Positions 32,023 to 40,897 of a DNA stretch of 44,467 nucleotides are shown piece after piece. The DNA comes from Candidatus Terraquivivens tikiterensis (GTDB taxonomy: Archaea; Thermoproteota; Nitrososphaeria_A; Caldarchaeales; Wolframiiraptoraceae). The stretch spans positions 1-44,467 of the forward strand of contig NDWU01000012.1 in the NCBI GenBank assembly GCA_003056285.1, in the 5' to 3' direction. Under the pieces are notes generated by a model that was not told the DNA's origin, searched no databases, and saw only the letters and a list, made by a program, of their open reading frames with translations. The translations under genes were made by a program, and so were the position numbers. The first letter of the stretch is position 1. Every line of letters starts with the position of its first letter.

Positions 32023-32574
32023 ATGAGCGAGGTTAGGAAAATAGTAAAGGAGTCCACGGTTGCCGAGATACTCTCCGTCAGCGGAGGGGTAGTGGCGGGC
32101 ATCATCTTATCCTCGATGACGGGCATTCTGGAGAGGGTTCCCGGTTTGCTAGCGGCGATACCAGCCTTCCTGAACATGAGGGGGGCCGTTTTTTCCTCTT
32201 TCGGCGCAAGAATCTCTACAAGGCTTCACATCGGCGAGCTGGAACCTAAGTACAGGCTGAGGGGTCTTGCCCTTGAGGAGGCCCTTGCAGCATTTACGCT
32301 GGGGATATCCCAATCCGTGCTCATAGGCATGCTTGCATACGTTGTATCGTTGTTCATGGGCACGAGCCCATCGTTGCTTCACTTGCTAGGAATTTTCGCG
32401 ATTGCTGGCATTTTATCCAACGTGATCATGATCGTGATCACATTCTATTCAGACGTATGGCTTTACCGACGTGGAATAGACCCAAACAACGTCATCGGCC
32501 CGTACATAACGACGATAGGCGACACGATAGGTCTTCTGACGATCATAATCTCAGTAGAGGCGATGGGTTTATGA
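32023..32574 (+). CDS. MgtE-type cation transporter half, first copy
   Basis: About 183 residues, consisting only of the MgtE (SLC41) membrane domain. Seen: the block IPAFLNMRGAVFSSFGARIST, RGIDPNNVIGPYITTIGDT (pore region with conserved Pro and Asp) and about five hydrophobic helices. Bacterial MgtE has N and CBS regulatory domains; here they are absent. Two such halves would make the pore. ATG 31990 or GTG 32011 could also be the start, but the TATA-like TTTTATTATC at 31978 is too close to 31990. The second half follows with an ATGA overlap. Confidence 0.85.
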   Translation: MSEVRKIVKESTVAEILSVSGGVVAGIILSSMTGILERVPGLLAAIPAFLNMRGAVFSSFGARISTRLHIGELEPKYRLRGLALEEALAAFTLGISQSVLIGMLAYVVSLFMGTSPSLLHLLGIFAIAGILSNVIMIVITFYSDVWLYRRGIDPNNVIGPYITTIGDTIGLLTIIISVEAMGL

Positions 32575-33137
32575 CAAGAGTTTTTTGGAAGGTGTTGAAG
32601 GAGGGGCGCGTGTCCCTAACCTTAGCTGCCGTGGTTGAGATCCTTTCGGGGGCCTTGCTGCAGAGCCGGTTAGAGGCCCTAATCTCCCTACCCATACTGC
32701 TGGCGATAGTCCCGCCGCTCAACGATATGGCGGGCGATCTGGGTACGATCGTCGTAGCGAGGCTTACGACGGCTTTCTACCTAGGTTCTATCGAGCCGAG
32801 GCTGCGCGAGAACAAAGGACTGCGCATGAACTTATCGTCGCTCATGGTGGTCTGCGTGCTCACAGTCCTTTACATAAGCATGCTCAGCACCCTATACTCC
32901 ACCCTCCACTTGGGTGTGTTCGATGCTGGAATCCTATTCAGGATTATAAGTATAATTATGCTCGCTGGAATGACTGGCGTCTTCTTTACCCTAGTATGCG
33001 GCACTTTGCTGTCCGTTGCGAGCTTCAAGAAGGGATACGACCCTGACACTATGGTGATGCCCGTTATAACGGTTATAGGGGATTTTTTGAGCATCGGGAG
33101 CGCCCTGCTCATCTCCAGGATGTTCGGCCTCGTTTAG
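32571..33137 (+). CDS. MgtE-type cation transporter half, second copy
   Basis: 188 residues, a paralogue of the preceding gene. Matching blocks are IVPPLNDMAGDLGTIVVARL (position of PAFLNMRG...) and KGYDPDTMVMPVITVIGDF near the end, with five hydrophobic stretches. ATG 32571 overlaps the previous stop as ATGA, so the two subunits are made together. They probably form a heterodimeric divalent-cation (Mg or Co) channel or transporter. The regulator downstream completes the set. The longer upstream reading of this frame is only a shadow of the first gene. Confidence 0.85.
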   Translation: MTRVFWKVLKEGRVSLTLAAVVEILSGALLQSRLEALISLPILLAIVPPLNDMAGDLGTIVVARLTTAFYLGSIEPRLRENKGLRMNLSSLMVVCVLTVLYISMLSTLYSTLHLGVFDAGILFRIISIIMLAGMTGVFFTLVCGTLLSVASFKKGYDPDTMVMPVITVIGDFLSIGSALLISRMFGLV

Positions 33138-33208
33138 TCTTTATAAACGGCGGCGTTAAATTATATATTCAGCTTCTGCTAGAAAGGTAGCGAGGTTAGG
33201 AGGTACAG

Positions 33209-34432
33209 TTGTCTAGGACCTCCAAACGGCGGGGGCTAAAGCCTGTAAATTTGAAGGATATAATAACACAGATGAAGGATACTTCGGAATTGATGCTAGA
33301 CCTCGCCTTCTCGACGATCCTCTTCGAGGAGGAGTACTTCGCAGAGGAAGTCCTTGAGCTGGAGAAAAAGATGACAGAGCTGTGCTTCAAAGCAAGAGAG
33401 GTTGTCATGCTTGCATCCAAGGGCATAAAAGAGGTTGAGAGCCTCTCAGCCGTCCTCCAGATAATCCAGGCTGCCGAAAAGGTAAGCAACGCAGCCGTTG
33501 ATATAGCGACGATAGAGCTCAGGGATATCGGCCTTCCAAAGGCCTTCTTCAAGACCATGCACCTCATCGAAGAAACGATAACGTCCTTGGTCGTGCCAGA
33601 AAACTCTGCGGGCATCGGAAAATCGCTGGATTATGTAGAGAAGGAAACGGGCATGCAGATAATTACGTTGAAGAGGGACGGCCAATGGTTGATAAAGCCC
33701 GACGGCAGGATAACGCTGAAGGCGGGTGACAAGCTGATAGCAAAAGGGCCGTTCGAGGCCCTTTCCAACTTCGAGGTTTTCATGCTAGGTAAACATGTGA
33801 TGGTCCCAAGCATATCCGAGCTGATGGAGCCCGAATCCCAGAGGAAGATAAGGGAGATGTTGGTAGAGATGATGAACCTTTCACAACTCGCCGTAGACCT
33901 GGCATACTCCTCAACGATATTCTACAATCGGGAAATAGCCGAGGAGGTATCAAAGGTTGAGGAAAACATGGACCGGATGCAAGAGGCCGTCGAACACGAG
34001 ATCTTGCTCTTTGCAAAGGTGACAGACAACGTAAAGCTTTTGAGGGGCCTGCTGAGGCTTGCGTGGGCACTGGAGACAATAACAGACGCTAGCGTCGAGA
34101 TGGCCAGCATCGTACAGAGCGGCGTAGCCCTTCACCCGATCTTCATATCGGCGATGGAGGAGAGTGATGAGGTAATAGGCAAGGTTGAGGTTAAGCCGGG
34201 TAGCAAGCTGGACGGTCTGACGGTTACGGAGTGCGGGCTCCAGTCAGACATGGGGATCCAGATAGTGACGATAAGGAAGGCTCGCACGGGTAAATGGGAG
34301 TACCATCCGAAGGGCGATACGAAGATAGAGGCGGGCGACGTCCTAATACTTAAGGGGAGGAAGGAGGCGATAGACTCCCTTACCAGTTTGACGGCGATGG
34401 AGAGCGCTCCCAATGAGCCCGGGCAGGTTTAA
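33209..34432 (+). CDS. Duplicated PhoU/TrkA-C regulator of the MgtE pair
   Basis: 407 residues built as two similar halves (about 1-200 and 205-395). Each half has a PhoU-like helical bundle (MKDTSELMLDLAFSTILFEE and MMNLSQLAVDLAYSSTIFYN) followed by a TrkA-C/RCK-C domain (GMQIITLKRDGQWLIKPDG and GIQIVTIRKARTGKWEYHP). Such proteins occur next to stand-alone MgtE membrane halves in archaea and probably gate transport after binding a small ligand or ion. The TTG start follows AGGAGGT at a good distance. The next gene begins 20 bases before its end. Confidence 0.87.
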   Translation: MSRTSKRRGLKPVNLKDIITQMKDTSELMLDLAFSTILFEEEYFAEEVLELEKKMTELCFKAREVVMLASKGIKEVESLSAVLQIIQAAEKVSNAAVDIATIELRDIGLPKAFFKTMHLIEETITSLVVPENSAGIGKSLDYVEKETGMQIITLKRDGQWLIKPDGRITLKAGDKLIAKGPFEALSNFEVFMLGKHVMVPSISELMEPESQRKIREMLVEMMNLSQLAVDLAYSSTIFYNREIAEEVSKVEENMDRMQEAVEHEILLFAKVTDNVKLLRGLLRLAWALETITDASVEMASIVQSGVALHPIFISAMEESDEVIGKVEVKPGSKLDGLTVTECGLQSDMGIQIVTIRKARTGKWEYHPKGDTKIEAGDVLILKGRKEAIDSLTSLTAMESAPNEPGQV

Positions 34433-34934
34433 CCTGATCGTCACGACGCTAAGGGGCATGGAGCCGCTTTCGGCATCGGAGCTCGCAGACATACTAAACA
34501 GAATGGGCGACCCATCCCCTAGGATCGAGCAGACCAGGATATCAGGTCTTTTAACTGCTAAAACCTCTTTGAACCCCGTCGAGGTAGTAGAGAGGTTGAA
34601 GGAGCTCGTCGAGAAAGAGCCATGGCTTCTCAGAAACATACAGAGGGTTATACCGGTCGAGGAGGTCGTCGAGACGAACGTCGAGAAGATAGCAGAGGTT
34701 GCCCATAGGCTTTCCCAAAGCATACCAGCAGACCACACGTTCAGGGTCACAGTCGAGAAGAGGCATACGCAGCTCTCGAGCAAGGAGATAATAGAGGCCG
34801 TTGCTACTAAGGTGAACAGGAAGGTCAATCTGGAGAAACCGGATTGGATAATCCTCGTCGAGGTCCTTGGCGGTTTAACGGGCATATCCGTAATCAGGCC
34901 AGACCAGGTATTCAGCGCGTCGAGGCACGGTTAA
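34413..34934 (+). CDS. THUMP-domain RNA-binding protein
   Basis: 173 residues. The THUMP core is visible: RNIQRVIPVEEVVETNVEKI, then HTFRVTVEKRHTQLSSKEI and VNLEKPDWIILVEVLGGLTG. THUMP domains bind the acceptor end of tRNA. A stand-alone protein of this size resembles Tan1, the partner for N4-acetylcytidine in tRNA, but other THUMP-only proteins exist. The ATG overlaps the regulator gene by 20 bases, so it shares that transcript, although the functions look unrelated. Confidence 0.85.
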   Translation: MSPGRFNLIVTTLRGMEPLSASELADILNRMGDPSPRIEQTRISGLLTAKTSLNPVEVVERLKELVEKEPWLLRNIQRVIPVEEVVETNVEKIAEVAHRLSQSIPADHTFRVTVEKRHTQLSSKEIIEAVATKVNRKVNLEKPDWIILVEVLGGLTGISVIRPDQVFSASRHG

Positions 34935-34952
34935 GTTTTAGGCCGGATCGGG

Positions 34953-35879
34953 CTAACCGATGTAACTCCTCGCTATCCTTAATGCTTTTCTGGCGACGTC
35001 CGTGGCCGATTTGCCGAAGACGTACGTCATGGGCTCCAACCCAACGCCTCCCCTGTCGAACACAACATCCAGCTCACCATGCTTCTTGAAAGCCGCGGCG
35101 ACAGCCTCTATCACGGCCTCTTCGTCGACTACGTTGCCCTTTTCCGTGTGGGCCACGTTCATGCCGACCCTTTTTGCTGCGCTCTCAACACCCTCATCGT
35201 ACTTCATGTTCATGACAGCCCTGATGTCGTCCCTAATCGCCCTAACCCGTAGGAGCACCCTTACCATGTGCCTCGAGGCGCCGAACTCGGGCTTACTCAT
35301 GGACTTCGGCCTATCCCTCAGGGCCACGATCCTTCCTGGTACGGCGGCCACGTCCATCTCTGAGGACGCATCCTTCAACGACATGGCGATGTTGACGGCA
35401 ACCTCAGGTATCAACCTTGCAAAGTAGCTTGAGCCCTCTAAAGCGTGGATTGCGTGCTCCAGATCCCTTAGGACCTCGGCGTGCTCGACTGACGGGTATG
35501 CCGGAGCCTTGAGACACACGTCGCAGTCGCCAAGCGAGGGATAAATTGTTCTATGGTACCCGCAGAGCAGGCCCCTCGAGAGCAGGCCTTTCCAGAATGC
35601 GTAGAAGGTCTCGTTCGCCTTTGCCGTACTGCTCAGTAAGTCGCTCGAGACCAGCTTCACGAGCTTCTCGACCTCTTCCAGCGGTATGCCTATGGACTGG
35701 AGCCTCCTCTTATAGTGGGCCGCATCCTTCGATAGGTATAGGCTGACGGCGGCCTGCGTTATGCCTAAGAGGGTAGCTATCCTTGATTGGCTCAGACCGC
35801 TCCTCCTTAGCTCAAGCGCGACTAGCCCCCTTATATTCGGTAGGAAATCCCTAACCATTATCTCGCAAGGAGGGAACAT
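34953..35879 (-). CDS. thiR: ThiR-like regulator: helix-turn-helix plus ThiN domain
   Basis: 308 residues. An XRE-type helix-turn-helix (ALELRRSGLSQSRIATLLGI, residues about 19-45) opens the protein. A linker with CGYHRTIYPSLGDCDVC follows, then a C-terminal ThiN domain (PEVAVNIAMSLKDA, VPGRIVAL, PEFGASRHMVRVLL, DRGGVGLEPMTYVFGKSA). ThiN domains make thiamine phosphate in ThiDN fusions; HTH-ThiN fusions (ThiR) instead sense thiamine phosphates and repress thiamine genes. No thiamine gene is in the window. TTATAAGAC near 35910 and AAAGGATAAG precede the ATG. Confidence 0.85.
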   Translation of the reverse strand: MFPPCEIMVRDFLPNIRGLVALELRRSGLSQSRIATLLGITQAAVSLYLSKDAAHYKRRLQSIGIPLEEVEKLVKLVSSDLLSSTAKANETFYAFWKGLLSRGLLCGYHRTIYPSLGDCDVCLKAPAYPSVEHAEVLRDLEHAIHALEGSSYFARLIPEVAVNIAMSLKDASSEMDVAAVPGRIVALRDRPKSMSKPEFGASRHMVRVLLRVRAIRDDIRAVMNMKYDEGVESAAKRVGMNVAHTEKGNVVDEEAVIEAVAAAFKKHGELDVVFDRGGVGLEPMTYVFGKSATDVARKALRIARSYIG

Positions 35880-35986
35880 CTTATCCTTTCATCGTTTGCT
35901 TAAGCGTCTTATAACTTTCCATCATGCCGATAACGGTAAACGTATTTGTCTGACCTCCTCTACGGATTCCTGCGGGGCTGAGTGAT

Positions 35987-37030
35987 TTGGCCCACGTCAT
36001 GGAGCTGCCCAACATAGTAATCATCGGAAGGGGCCTGATAGATAAGGTTGTGGAGGTTGCGCTTACGGCATCTGGGGGTCAGCCCATACTAATCGTCACA
36101 GGAAAGACATCTTACAGCATGTACGGACGCTCGGTTTCTGAAGCTATGTCAGAAAAGGCAAGCATCGAGGTGCATCAGGTCGAGGCTGATGCCTCTCAAG
36201 AGGTCGAGGTCATACGTAAAATCCTTTCTAAGAACAAGTTCGGCGCAATCGTAGGAATAGGTGGAGGTAAGGTAATAGATATATCTAAGGCATCCGCGCA
36301 CGAGGCAGGTATAAGGCTCGTGAGCGTTCCGACAGTAGCATCCCACGACGGCATAGCTAGCCCGATGGTCTCTATGGTAGACAGCGGCCAACCATACTCC
36401 AGGATGGCAAGCATGCCGTTTGCCGTGGTGGCAGACGTAGAAGTTATAGAAAAGGCTCCGCACAGATACCTGGCGAGCGGTTGTGGGGACCTCGTGGCAA
36501 AGTACACTGCCGTTAAGGACTGGAAGCTGAGCCACAAAATTACTGGGGAGTACTTCGGCGACTATTCAGCAAGCCTCGCCTACATGAGCGCCGAGATAAT
36601 CTTCAGGAATGCCAGAAAGATAGGTAAAAGGAAGGAAGACAGCATCAGGACTGTCGTGGAGGCTCTGATAAGCGCTGGCGTGGCTATGGGCATAGCCGGG
36701 AGCAGCAGGCCTTGCAGCGGCTCTGAGCACCTGATAAGCCATGCGCTGGGCCGTCTGATGGAGGACCCGCCTTTGCACGGTGAAAGGTGCGGTGTGGCTA
36801 CTGTATTGATGGCGCTCCTGCATAGGGCCGCATGGAGAAGGGTCAAGTCGGCACTATCGTCCATAGGTGCTCCCTCAGACCTATCAGGGCTGGGCGTTGA
36901 TGAGCAGACCTTTGTAAAGGCTGTAACGATGGCGCCTGAGATAAGGCCGGATAGGTACACGATCCTGCATAAGATAAGGCCGACGGAGTCGGATGTAAGA
37001 CGTATGATCAGGGAGGCCGAGCTTAGCTAA
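35987..37030 (+). CDS. egsA: sn-Glycerol-1-phosphate dehydrogenase
   Basis: 347 residues. The enzyme reduces dihydroxyacetone phosphate to sn-glycerol-1-phosphate and so sets the stereochemistry of archaeal membrane lipids. Seen: GIGGGKVIDISK (NAD-binding), VSVPTVASHDGIASP with a zinc ligand, SGCGDLVAKYTAVKDW, SGSEHLISHAL and LHGERCGVAT with zinc-binding His residues. The TTG at 35987 is the start; ATG 35999 is an alternative four codons later. The 3' end overlaps the convergent fumarase gene by 4 bases. Confidence 0.94.
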   Translation: MAHVMELPNIVIIGRGLIDKVVEVALTASGGQPILIVTGKTSYSMYGRSVSEAMSEKASIEVHQVEADASQEVEVIRKILSKNKFGAIVGIGGGKVIDISKASAHEAGIRLVSVPTVASHDGIASPMVSMVDSGQPYSRMASMPFAVVADVEVIEKAPHRYLASGCGDLVAKYTAVKDWKLSHKITGEYFGDYSASLAYMSAEIIFRNARKIGKRKEDSIRTVVEALISAGVAMGIAGSSRPCSGSEHLISHALGRLMEDPPLHGERCGVATVLMALLHRAAWRRVKSALSSIGAPSDLSGLGVDEQTFVKAVTMAPEIRPDRYTILHKIRPTESDVRRMIREAELS

Positions 37031-37626
37031 AGCCCTAGCTTTGCATACGCCTCTTTCAGGTTATTCCCGATTTTCTCCTTTACTTGCTCGTAGTAGTTGT
37101 TCCCCTTCGAATCTATGATAACGAACAGGGGCCCGAAGTCCTTTACCTCCATGACCCATATAGCCTCTGGAACGCCTAGGTCTAACCAATGAACGCCCGC
37201 AACCCTCTGGACGGCCTTTGCGCCCAAAGCCCCTGCACCCCCTGTGAACACAGTATAAACAGCGCCGAACTTCTTGCAGGCCTCCGCCGTACGCTTTCCC
37301 ATACCGCCCTTTCCGATGATTATCCTCACGCCTGACTTCTCCACGAAGTCGTACTCATACGCCTCTATCCTAGTGCTCGTCGTGGGGCCTGCGGAGACGA
37401 CCTCCCATTCGCCGTCCTTCTTTTTCACTATCGGACCCATATGGTATATAGCCATTCCCCTGAAATCTACCGGAGTTTTCTCTCCCCTCGCCATAAGCTC
37501 CAGCGCTCTCTTATGGCCCGCATCCCTCAGCGTGTAAACGGTTCCTGACAGGTAGACTATGTCTCCGACCGAAAGCTTTCTAACCTCCTCCTCACTGACC
37601 GGCGTCCTCAACCTGTATTCCGTCAT
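37027..37626 (-). CDS. fumB: Class I fumarate hydratase, beta subunit
   Basis: 199 residues, equal to the C-terminal domain of the one-chain class I fumarase. Seen: VGDIVYLSGTVYTLRDAGHKRA, IYHMGPIVKK, SAGPTTSTRIEAYEYDFVEK, IIIGKGGMGKRTAEACKKFG and WVMEVKDFGPLFVIIDSKGN. Together with the alpha subunit it interconverts fumarate and malate with a 4Fe-4S cluster. ATG 37626 overlaps the alpha stop as ATGA and lies behind AAGGAGGG, so I prefer it to the upstream ATG 37632. This two-subunit arrangement is usual in archaea. Confidence 0.93.
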   Translation of the reverse strand: MTEYRLRTPVSEEEVRKLSVGDIVYLSGTVYTLRDAGHKRALELMARGEKTPVDFRGMAIYHMGPIVKKKDGEWEVVSAGPTTSTRIEAYEYDFVEKSGVRIIIGKGGMGKRTAEACKKFGAVYTVFTGGAGALGAKAVQRVAGVHWLDLGVPEAIWVMEVKDFGPLFVIIDSKGNNYYEQVKEKIGNNLKEAYAKLGL

Positions 37627-38534
37627 ACCCATCCCTCCTTCTCGAGAAAGCTGTGACTTGGATAACTAACCTTCCCATCCGGGGCTATCCTCATCGTCGC
37701 CCTCCTAGCAGCCCAGCAGTAAACCATGACGGAGACGGCGAACGTAGCAGGGTGCCTCTCTGCTACCTCCACGTGCACATCCAACGCCGTGGGCCCGCCG
37801 CCTGTTCCGTGAACCCCCCATCCTATAGTGTTTACCGCCTCAAGAAGCCTCTCCTCGATCTCCGCGATCTTTGGGTCGGGATGCCTTTCGCCCACGGGTC
37901 TCAGTAGGCCCCTCTTAGCCATCTTGGCTGCTATCTCACCCGTGGCACCTATACCCAGGGATACGATGTTTGGTGGGCAAGTCCTAGGGCCGGCCTCGAA
38001 CATCGTGTCTAATACGGCCTTCAGCGCCCCATTCAAGCCCTCAGCCGGTGTAAGGACCTTCATCATGCTCACTGCCTCGCTACCGCCGCCCTTGAGCATC
38101 ACGGTTATTTCGGCAAAGTCAGCATCTGGGACTATCTCCCAATCTATCCACGGTAGGTATTTACCTACGTTGTTACCGGTGTTCTTGCCCGTGATGACGT
38201 CCACGACGTTAGGCCTAAGGGGTATAAGCTCCGTGGCCTCCGCGGTCGCCTCGCGCAGTACCTTCGGAAGCAAACCGATGTACGGGAAATTTTCGCCCAC
38301 TTTAACGTAAAAAATTATGGCACCAGTGTCTTGGCACAGAGGCCTCTTCTCCTTCTCGGCGATCTCGAGGTTCTCGAGGATCGAAAGGAGCATTTTCTTT
38401 TGTAGCTCGCCCTTCTCTCTCCTATATGCCTCCTCCAAAGCATCCTTAACGTCTTTCGGAAGGTATACGGCAGCAGCCATTAGGAGCTTAACCGTGCTTT
38501 TCTTTAATTTCTCTTCCAACCCTTGATGAGACAT
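37623..38534 (-). CDS. fumA: Class I fumarate hydratase, alpha subunit
   Basis: 303 residues. It holds the 4Fe-4S cluster cysteines: PLCQDTGAI, RTCPPNIVSLGIG and a Cys in VYCWAARRA near the end. The substrate segment is GVHGTGGGPTALDVHVE. It catalyses reversible hydration of fumarate to malate; tartrate dehydratase is a relative, but the beta partner fits fumarase. A palindromic box AACATATGTT (38559-38568) is centred 30 bases before the ATG. The beta gene follows with an ATGA overlap. Confidence 0.93.
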   Translation of the reverse strand: MSHQGLEEKLKKSTVKLLMAAAVYLPKDVKDALEEAYRREKGELQKKMLLSILENLEIAEKEKRPLCQDTGAIIFYVKVGENFPYIGLLPKVLREATAEATELIPLRPNVVDVITGKNTGNNVGKYLPWIDWEIVPDADFAEITVMLKGGGSEAVSMMKVLTPAEGLNGALKAVLDTMFEAGPRTCPPNIVSLGIGATGEIAAKMAKRGLLRPVGERHPDPKIAEIEERLLEAVNTIGWGVHGTGGGPTALDVHVEVAERHPATFAVSVMVYCWAARRATMRIAPDGKVSYPSHSFLEKEGWV

Positions 38535-38558
38535 ACCAGCCCTAACCGAAGCCTATCA

Positions 38559-38568
38559 AACATATGTT
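38559..38568 (-). promoter_or_regulatory. Palindromic AT-rich promoter box for the fumarase operon
   Basis: AACATATGTT is a 10-base palindrome centred about 30 bases before the alpha-subunit ATG. The plus-strand box CGTATATATTTATCG (38581-38595) for the divergent small gene is adjacent, so the two promoters nearly touch. Confidence 0.5.
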
Positions 38569-38620
38569 GAAAACTACTCACGTATATATTTATCGTGTCA
38601 AAAGGTTTCGCTGAGAAGCA

Positions 38621-38905
38621 TTGAGCAAAAATGAGCTGTCGGTGTACGCGACAACATCAGGCTTAATATACCGTGACTGTGTAAAGCGATGCGGTGGTGA
38701 GTTGATTGGGAGGCGTAAAAGTTTGGACTTTGAAAGCATAGGATACGAGGTTATAGCAAGGGTCGTAAACAAGATGCTGAGGGATAGAAGGAGCATCCGC
38801 GAGGCTTTGGTGGAAGAGCTCGGAACGAACCCCTCCGAGGTGTATCGTATTTTGGATTTTAACAGATTGACTAGGCCGGGAATCTTAAAGATCAATAAAA
38901 GGTAG
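38621..38905 (+). CDS. Small protein of unknown function (94 residues)
   Basis: Not recognised. The N-terminal half reads SVYATTSGLIYRDCVKRCGG. The C-terminal half is helical and resembles a short helix-turn-helix (RRSIREALVEELGTNPSEVY). The frame is credible because a strong TATA box (TATATATTTA) lies about 33 bases before the TTG and the next gene is convergent with only a 14-base overlap. It is transcribed opposite to the fumarase operon from a shared promoter region. It may be a small DNA-binding protein. Confidence 0.6.
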   Translation: MSKNELSVYATTSGLIYRDCVKRCGGELIGRRKSLDFESIGYEVIARVVNKMLRDRRSIREALVEELGTNPSEVYRILDFNRLTRPGILKINKR

Positions 38906-40106
38906 GCTCGGTCTCAAATGTCTGCAAGCTTGCTATCCTTTTAAGCTGTAGCAGGACCTTATCCCTTATCTCTCTAGCGGTGGGTAGGCTTGCGACGATC
39001 CTGCCCTGCTTTATCAAGGGCTTAAGCAACGGCTCCACCGGTCTGTTACATTTAGGACATGCTTTAAGCTCTTTCGTCCAAGGAACCACCGTATCGTGAA
39101 ACGCATCGCACCTATAGACCTGCTTCCTCCCTGGGAGCTTGCCCTTTTTCGACCTTGGCTGCCCGTTTACCTCGACCACGTCCAGGGCAATATCAACAGA
39201 CGGTGGAAAGGCTATAGACGTTCCGATACCGAAGCCGTCCACGACATCTGATAGCCCTTTGATGTCGGATTCGTCGATCCCGCCGCTGACGAATATCTTT
39301 ACTTTTTCGTGCCCTAAAAGCTTAAGCGTCCACCTCGTCTCCATTGCTATCTTCCTCATGTTCCCCCTCCTGGAGCTCGGTGTGTCGAGCCTGACACCTA
39401 ACAACCTATCGCCAAGGCTTTCCGCAGCGAGCGTAGCCTCTATCCTCTCGTCGAACCATGTGTCGCAAAGGGCAATCCTAGGAACGTCCGGTGGCATGAG
39501 CTCGTCGAAAGCCTTCCAAGCCCTTACCTGGTCGCCGAAAGCTATTACCATGGCATGCGGCATCGTTCCCACGGGCTTTTCGTTCATCATCTCAGCGCCG
39601 AGTATGCCAGAAACGGCATCGCAACCGCCTATGAACGCAGACCTGTCTACCATGGGTGCTATGGCTGGGTGGACGCACCTTATACCGAAGAACAGCAGCA
39701 TCCTGTCGCCCGCGGCTAGCCTGCACCTAGCCGCCTTAGTTACGATGCTAGTGCTATGACGTAGTATTCCGAGAACCGCCGACTCCATCTGGCCGAAAGA
39801 CGCATACTTCCCTTCCAGCCTCATAACGGGCTCCATAACCTTGAAGACCGTCCCCTCCTCCATGGCGTATACGTCGACAGGCTTGCCCTCGAGGATATAG
39901 GCTACCTCCTCTATGCCGCCCAAGACCGCCCATTCGTAACCCGCTGGCAACGAGTAGGAGTGCGCCTCCATGGCTACTGAGACGTCATCTAACTTAGATT
40001 TCCTTATGACCTCGGCAGCCCTTTGGAAGTATACGTCCGTAACCCTACCTTCCTTTATGTCTGACTCATGGGCAACGTAGAGCTTAAGCAAGCCCATCGC
40101 CCTCAT
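38892..40106 (-). CDS. pncB: Nicotinate phosphoribosyltransferase, archaeal type with zinc knuckle
   Basis: 404 residues. It joins nicotinate to PRPP to give nicotinate mononucleotide for NAD salvage. Seen: YVAHESDIKEGRVTDVYFQR, MRLEGKYASFGQMESAVLG, FGIRCVHPAIAPMVDRSAFI, VGTMPHAM, RLDTPSSRRGN and SGGIDESDIKGL. A C-terminal YRCDAFHD...CPKCNRP module corresponds to the zinc-knuckle domain described in the Thermoplasma enzyme. The frame extends to 40457, but ATG 40106 overlaps the pncA stop as ATGA, and the longer part is a shadow of pncA. Confidence 0.93.
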   Translation of the reverse strand: MRAMGLLKLYVAHESDIKEGRVTDVYFQRAAEVIRKSKLDDVSVAMEAHSYSLPAGYEWAVLGGIEEVAYILEGKPVDVYAMEEGTVFKVMEPVMRLEGKYASFGQMESAVLGILRHSTSIVTKAARCRLAAGDRMLLFFGIRCVHPAIAPMVDRSAFIGGCDAVSGILGAEMMNEKPVGTMPHAMVIAFGDQVRAWKAFDELMPPDVPRIALCDTWFDERIEATLAAESLGDRLLGVRLDTPSSRRGNMRKIAMETRWTLKLLGHEKVKIFVSGGIDESDIKGLSDVVDGFGIGTSIAFPPSVDIALDVVEVNGQPRSKKGKLPGRKQVYRCDAFHDTVVPWTKELKACPKCNRPVEPLLKPLIKQGRIVASLPTAREIRDKVLLQLKRIASLQTFETEPTFY

Positions 40107-40729
40107 GGCACGAACTCGAGAAGGTCTGAACGCGTCAGTATGCCCTTGTAGAGGAACGAAATTTGTCGGAGGGTTGCGAGCTGGTCGAACTCGGTGAGGG
40201 CGGACACGCAATCTACCGGTAAGTAAACCCGGTAGAGGTTGAGGGCGGCGGAGGCTGCCGTGTGCAGGACGCAGATGTTGGAAACAGTTCCTGTAACTAC
40301 AACGTTCCTTATCCCCTTTATCCTGAGTACGTGGTCTAGCGACGTGCCGAAGAACGCATCGTACCTCAGCTTCTTTATTATTATCTCGCCCTCTAAGGGC
40401 CTCAACTCCTCGATTATCTCCGAGCCCCAGGTATTGGCGACCGCGTGCTTCCCCCATATCGGGAACTCTGGGTCATCTTCTAGGTGCCAGTCTTGCGTGA
40501 ATACGACAGTAGCGCCGCTTCCCCTTGCCTTTTCCAGCAAGCGTTTTATGTTTGGAATAGTGCGTCTAGCGGCCTCGCCGACGTATAGCTGGCCTCTTTC
40601 GTTCACAAAATCGTTCTGCATGTCAACGATTATCAAGGCTGAGTGTTTTGCGTCTAAGCTTGCTTTCTGCGGCTCGGGTATGCTCGGTACCTCAACCATC
40701 CTCAAGGACCACCACCATCGTTCTTCCAT
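40103..40729 (-). CDS. pncA: Nicotinamidase
   Basis: 208 residues. It hydrolyses nicotinamide to nicotinate, the substrate of the next gene. The catalytic triad is Asp36 (IIVDMQNDF), Lys120 (IIKKLRYDAF) and Cys153 (VSNICVLHTA). The metal site is DWHLEDDPEF with a following GKH. A TATA box (TTTATAG reversed at 40759-40765) is about 33 bases before ATG 40729; an ATG ten codons later (40699) is the alternative. The ATGA junction with pncB shows a dedicated two-gene salvage operon. Confidence 0.93.
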   Translation of the reverse strand: MEERWWWSLRMVEVPSIPEPQKASLDAKHSALIIVDMQNDFVNERGQLYVGEAARRTIPNIKRLLEKARGSGATVVFTQDWHLEDDPEFPIWGKHAVANTWGSEIIEELRPLEGEIIIKKLRYDAFFGTSLDHVLRIKGIRNVVVTGTVSNICVLHTAASAALNLYRVYLPVDCVSALTEFDQLATLRQISFLYKGILTRSDLLEFVP

Positions 40730-40758
40730 ATACGGATATGGCCTATCTTTAATCGTTA

Positions 40759-40765
40759 TTTATAG
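40759..40765 (-). promoter_or_regulatory. TATA box for pncA-pncB
   Basis: The minus strand reads CTATAAA within CCTATAAATAA. Its centre is 33 bases before ATG 40729, which implies a leader of only a few bases. Confidence 0.55.
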
Positions 40766-40897
40766 GCAAAAAATTCCTTACCTCTTCACTTTCGTGCATG
40801 TTATGCTAAATCTCGAAAAAGGCCGGAGCTGGTCGTTAGGGATCTACAGCTGAAGAAAAGGATAAAGCCCATCCGTTTAAACGGGTATTGAAGCAAC

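Noticed and set aside
40107-40457. Extended N-terminus of the nicotinate phosphoribosyltransferase frame
   Set aside because: The extra 117 residues are Arg/His-rich shadow of pncA, and the ATGA overlap at 40106 gives the natural start.
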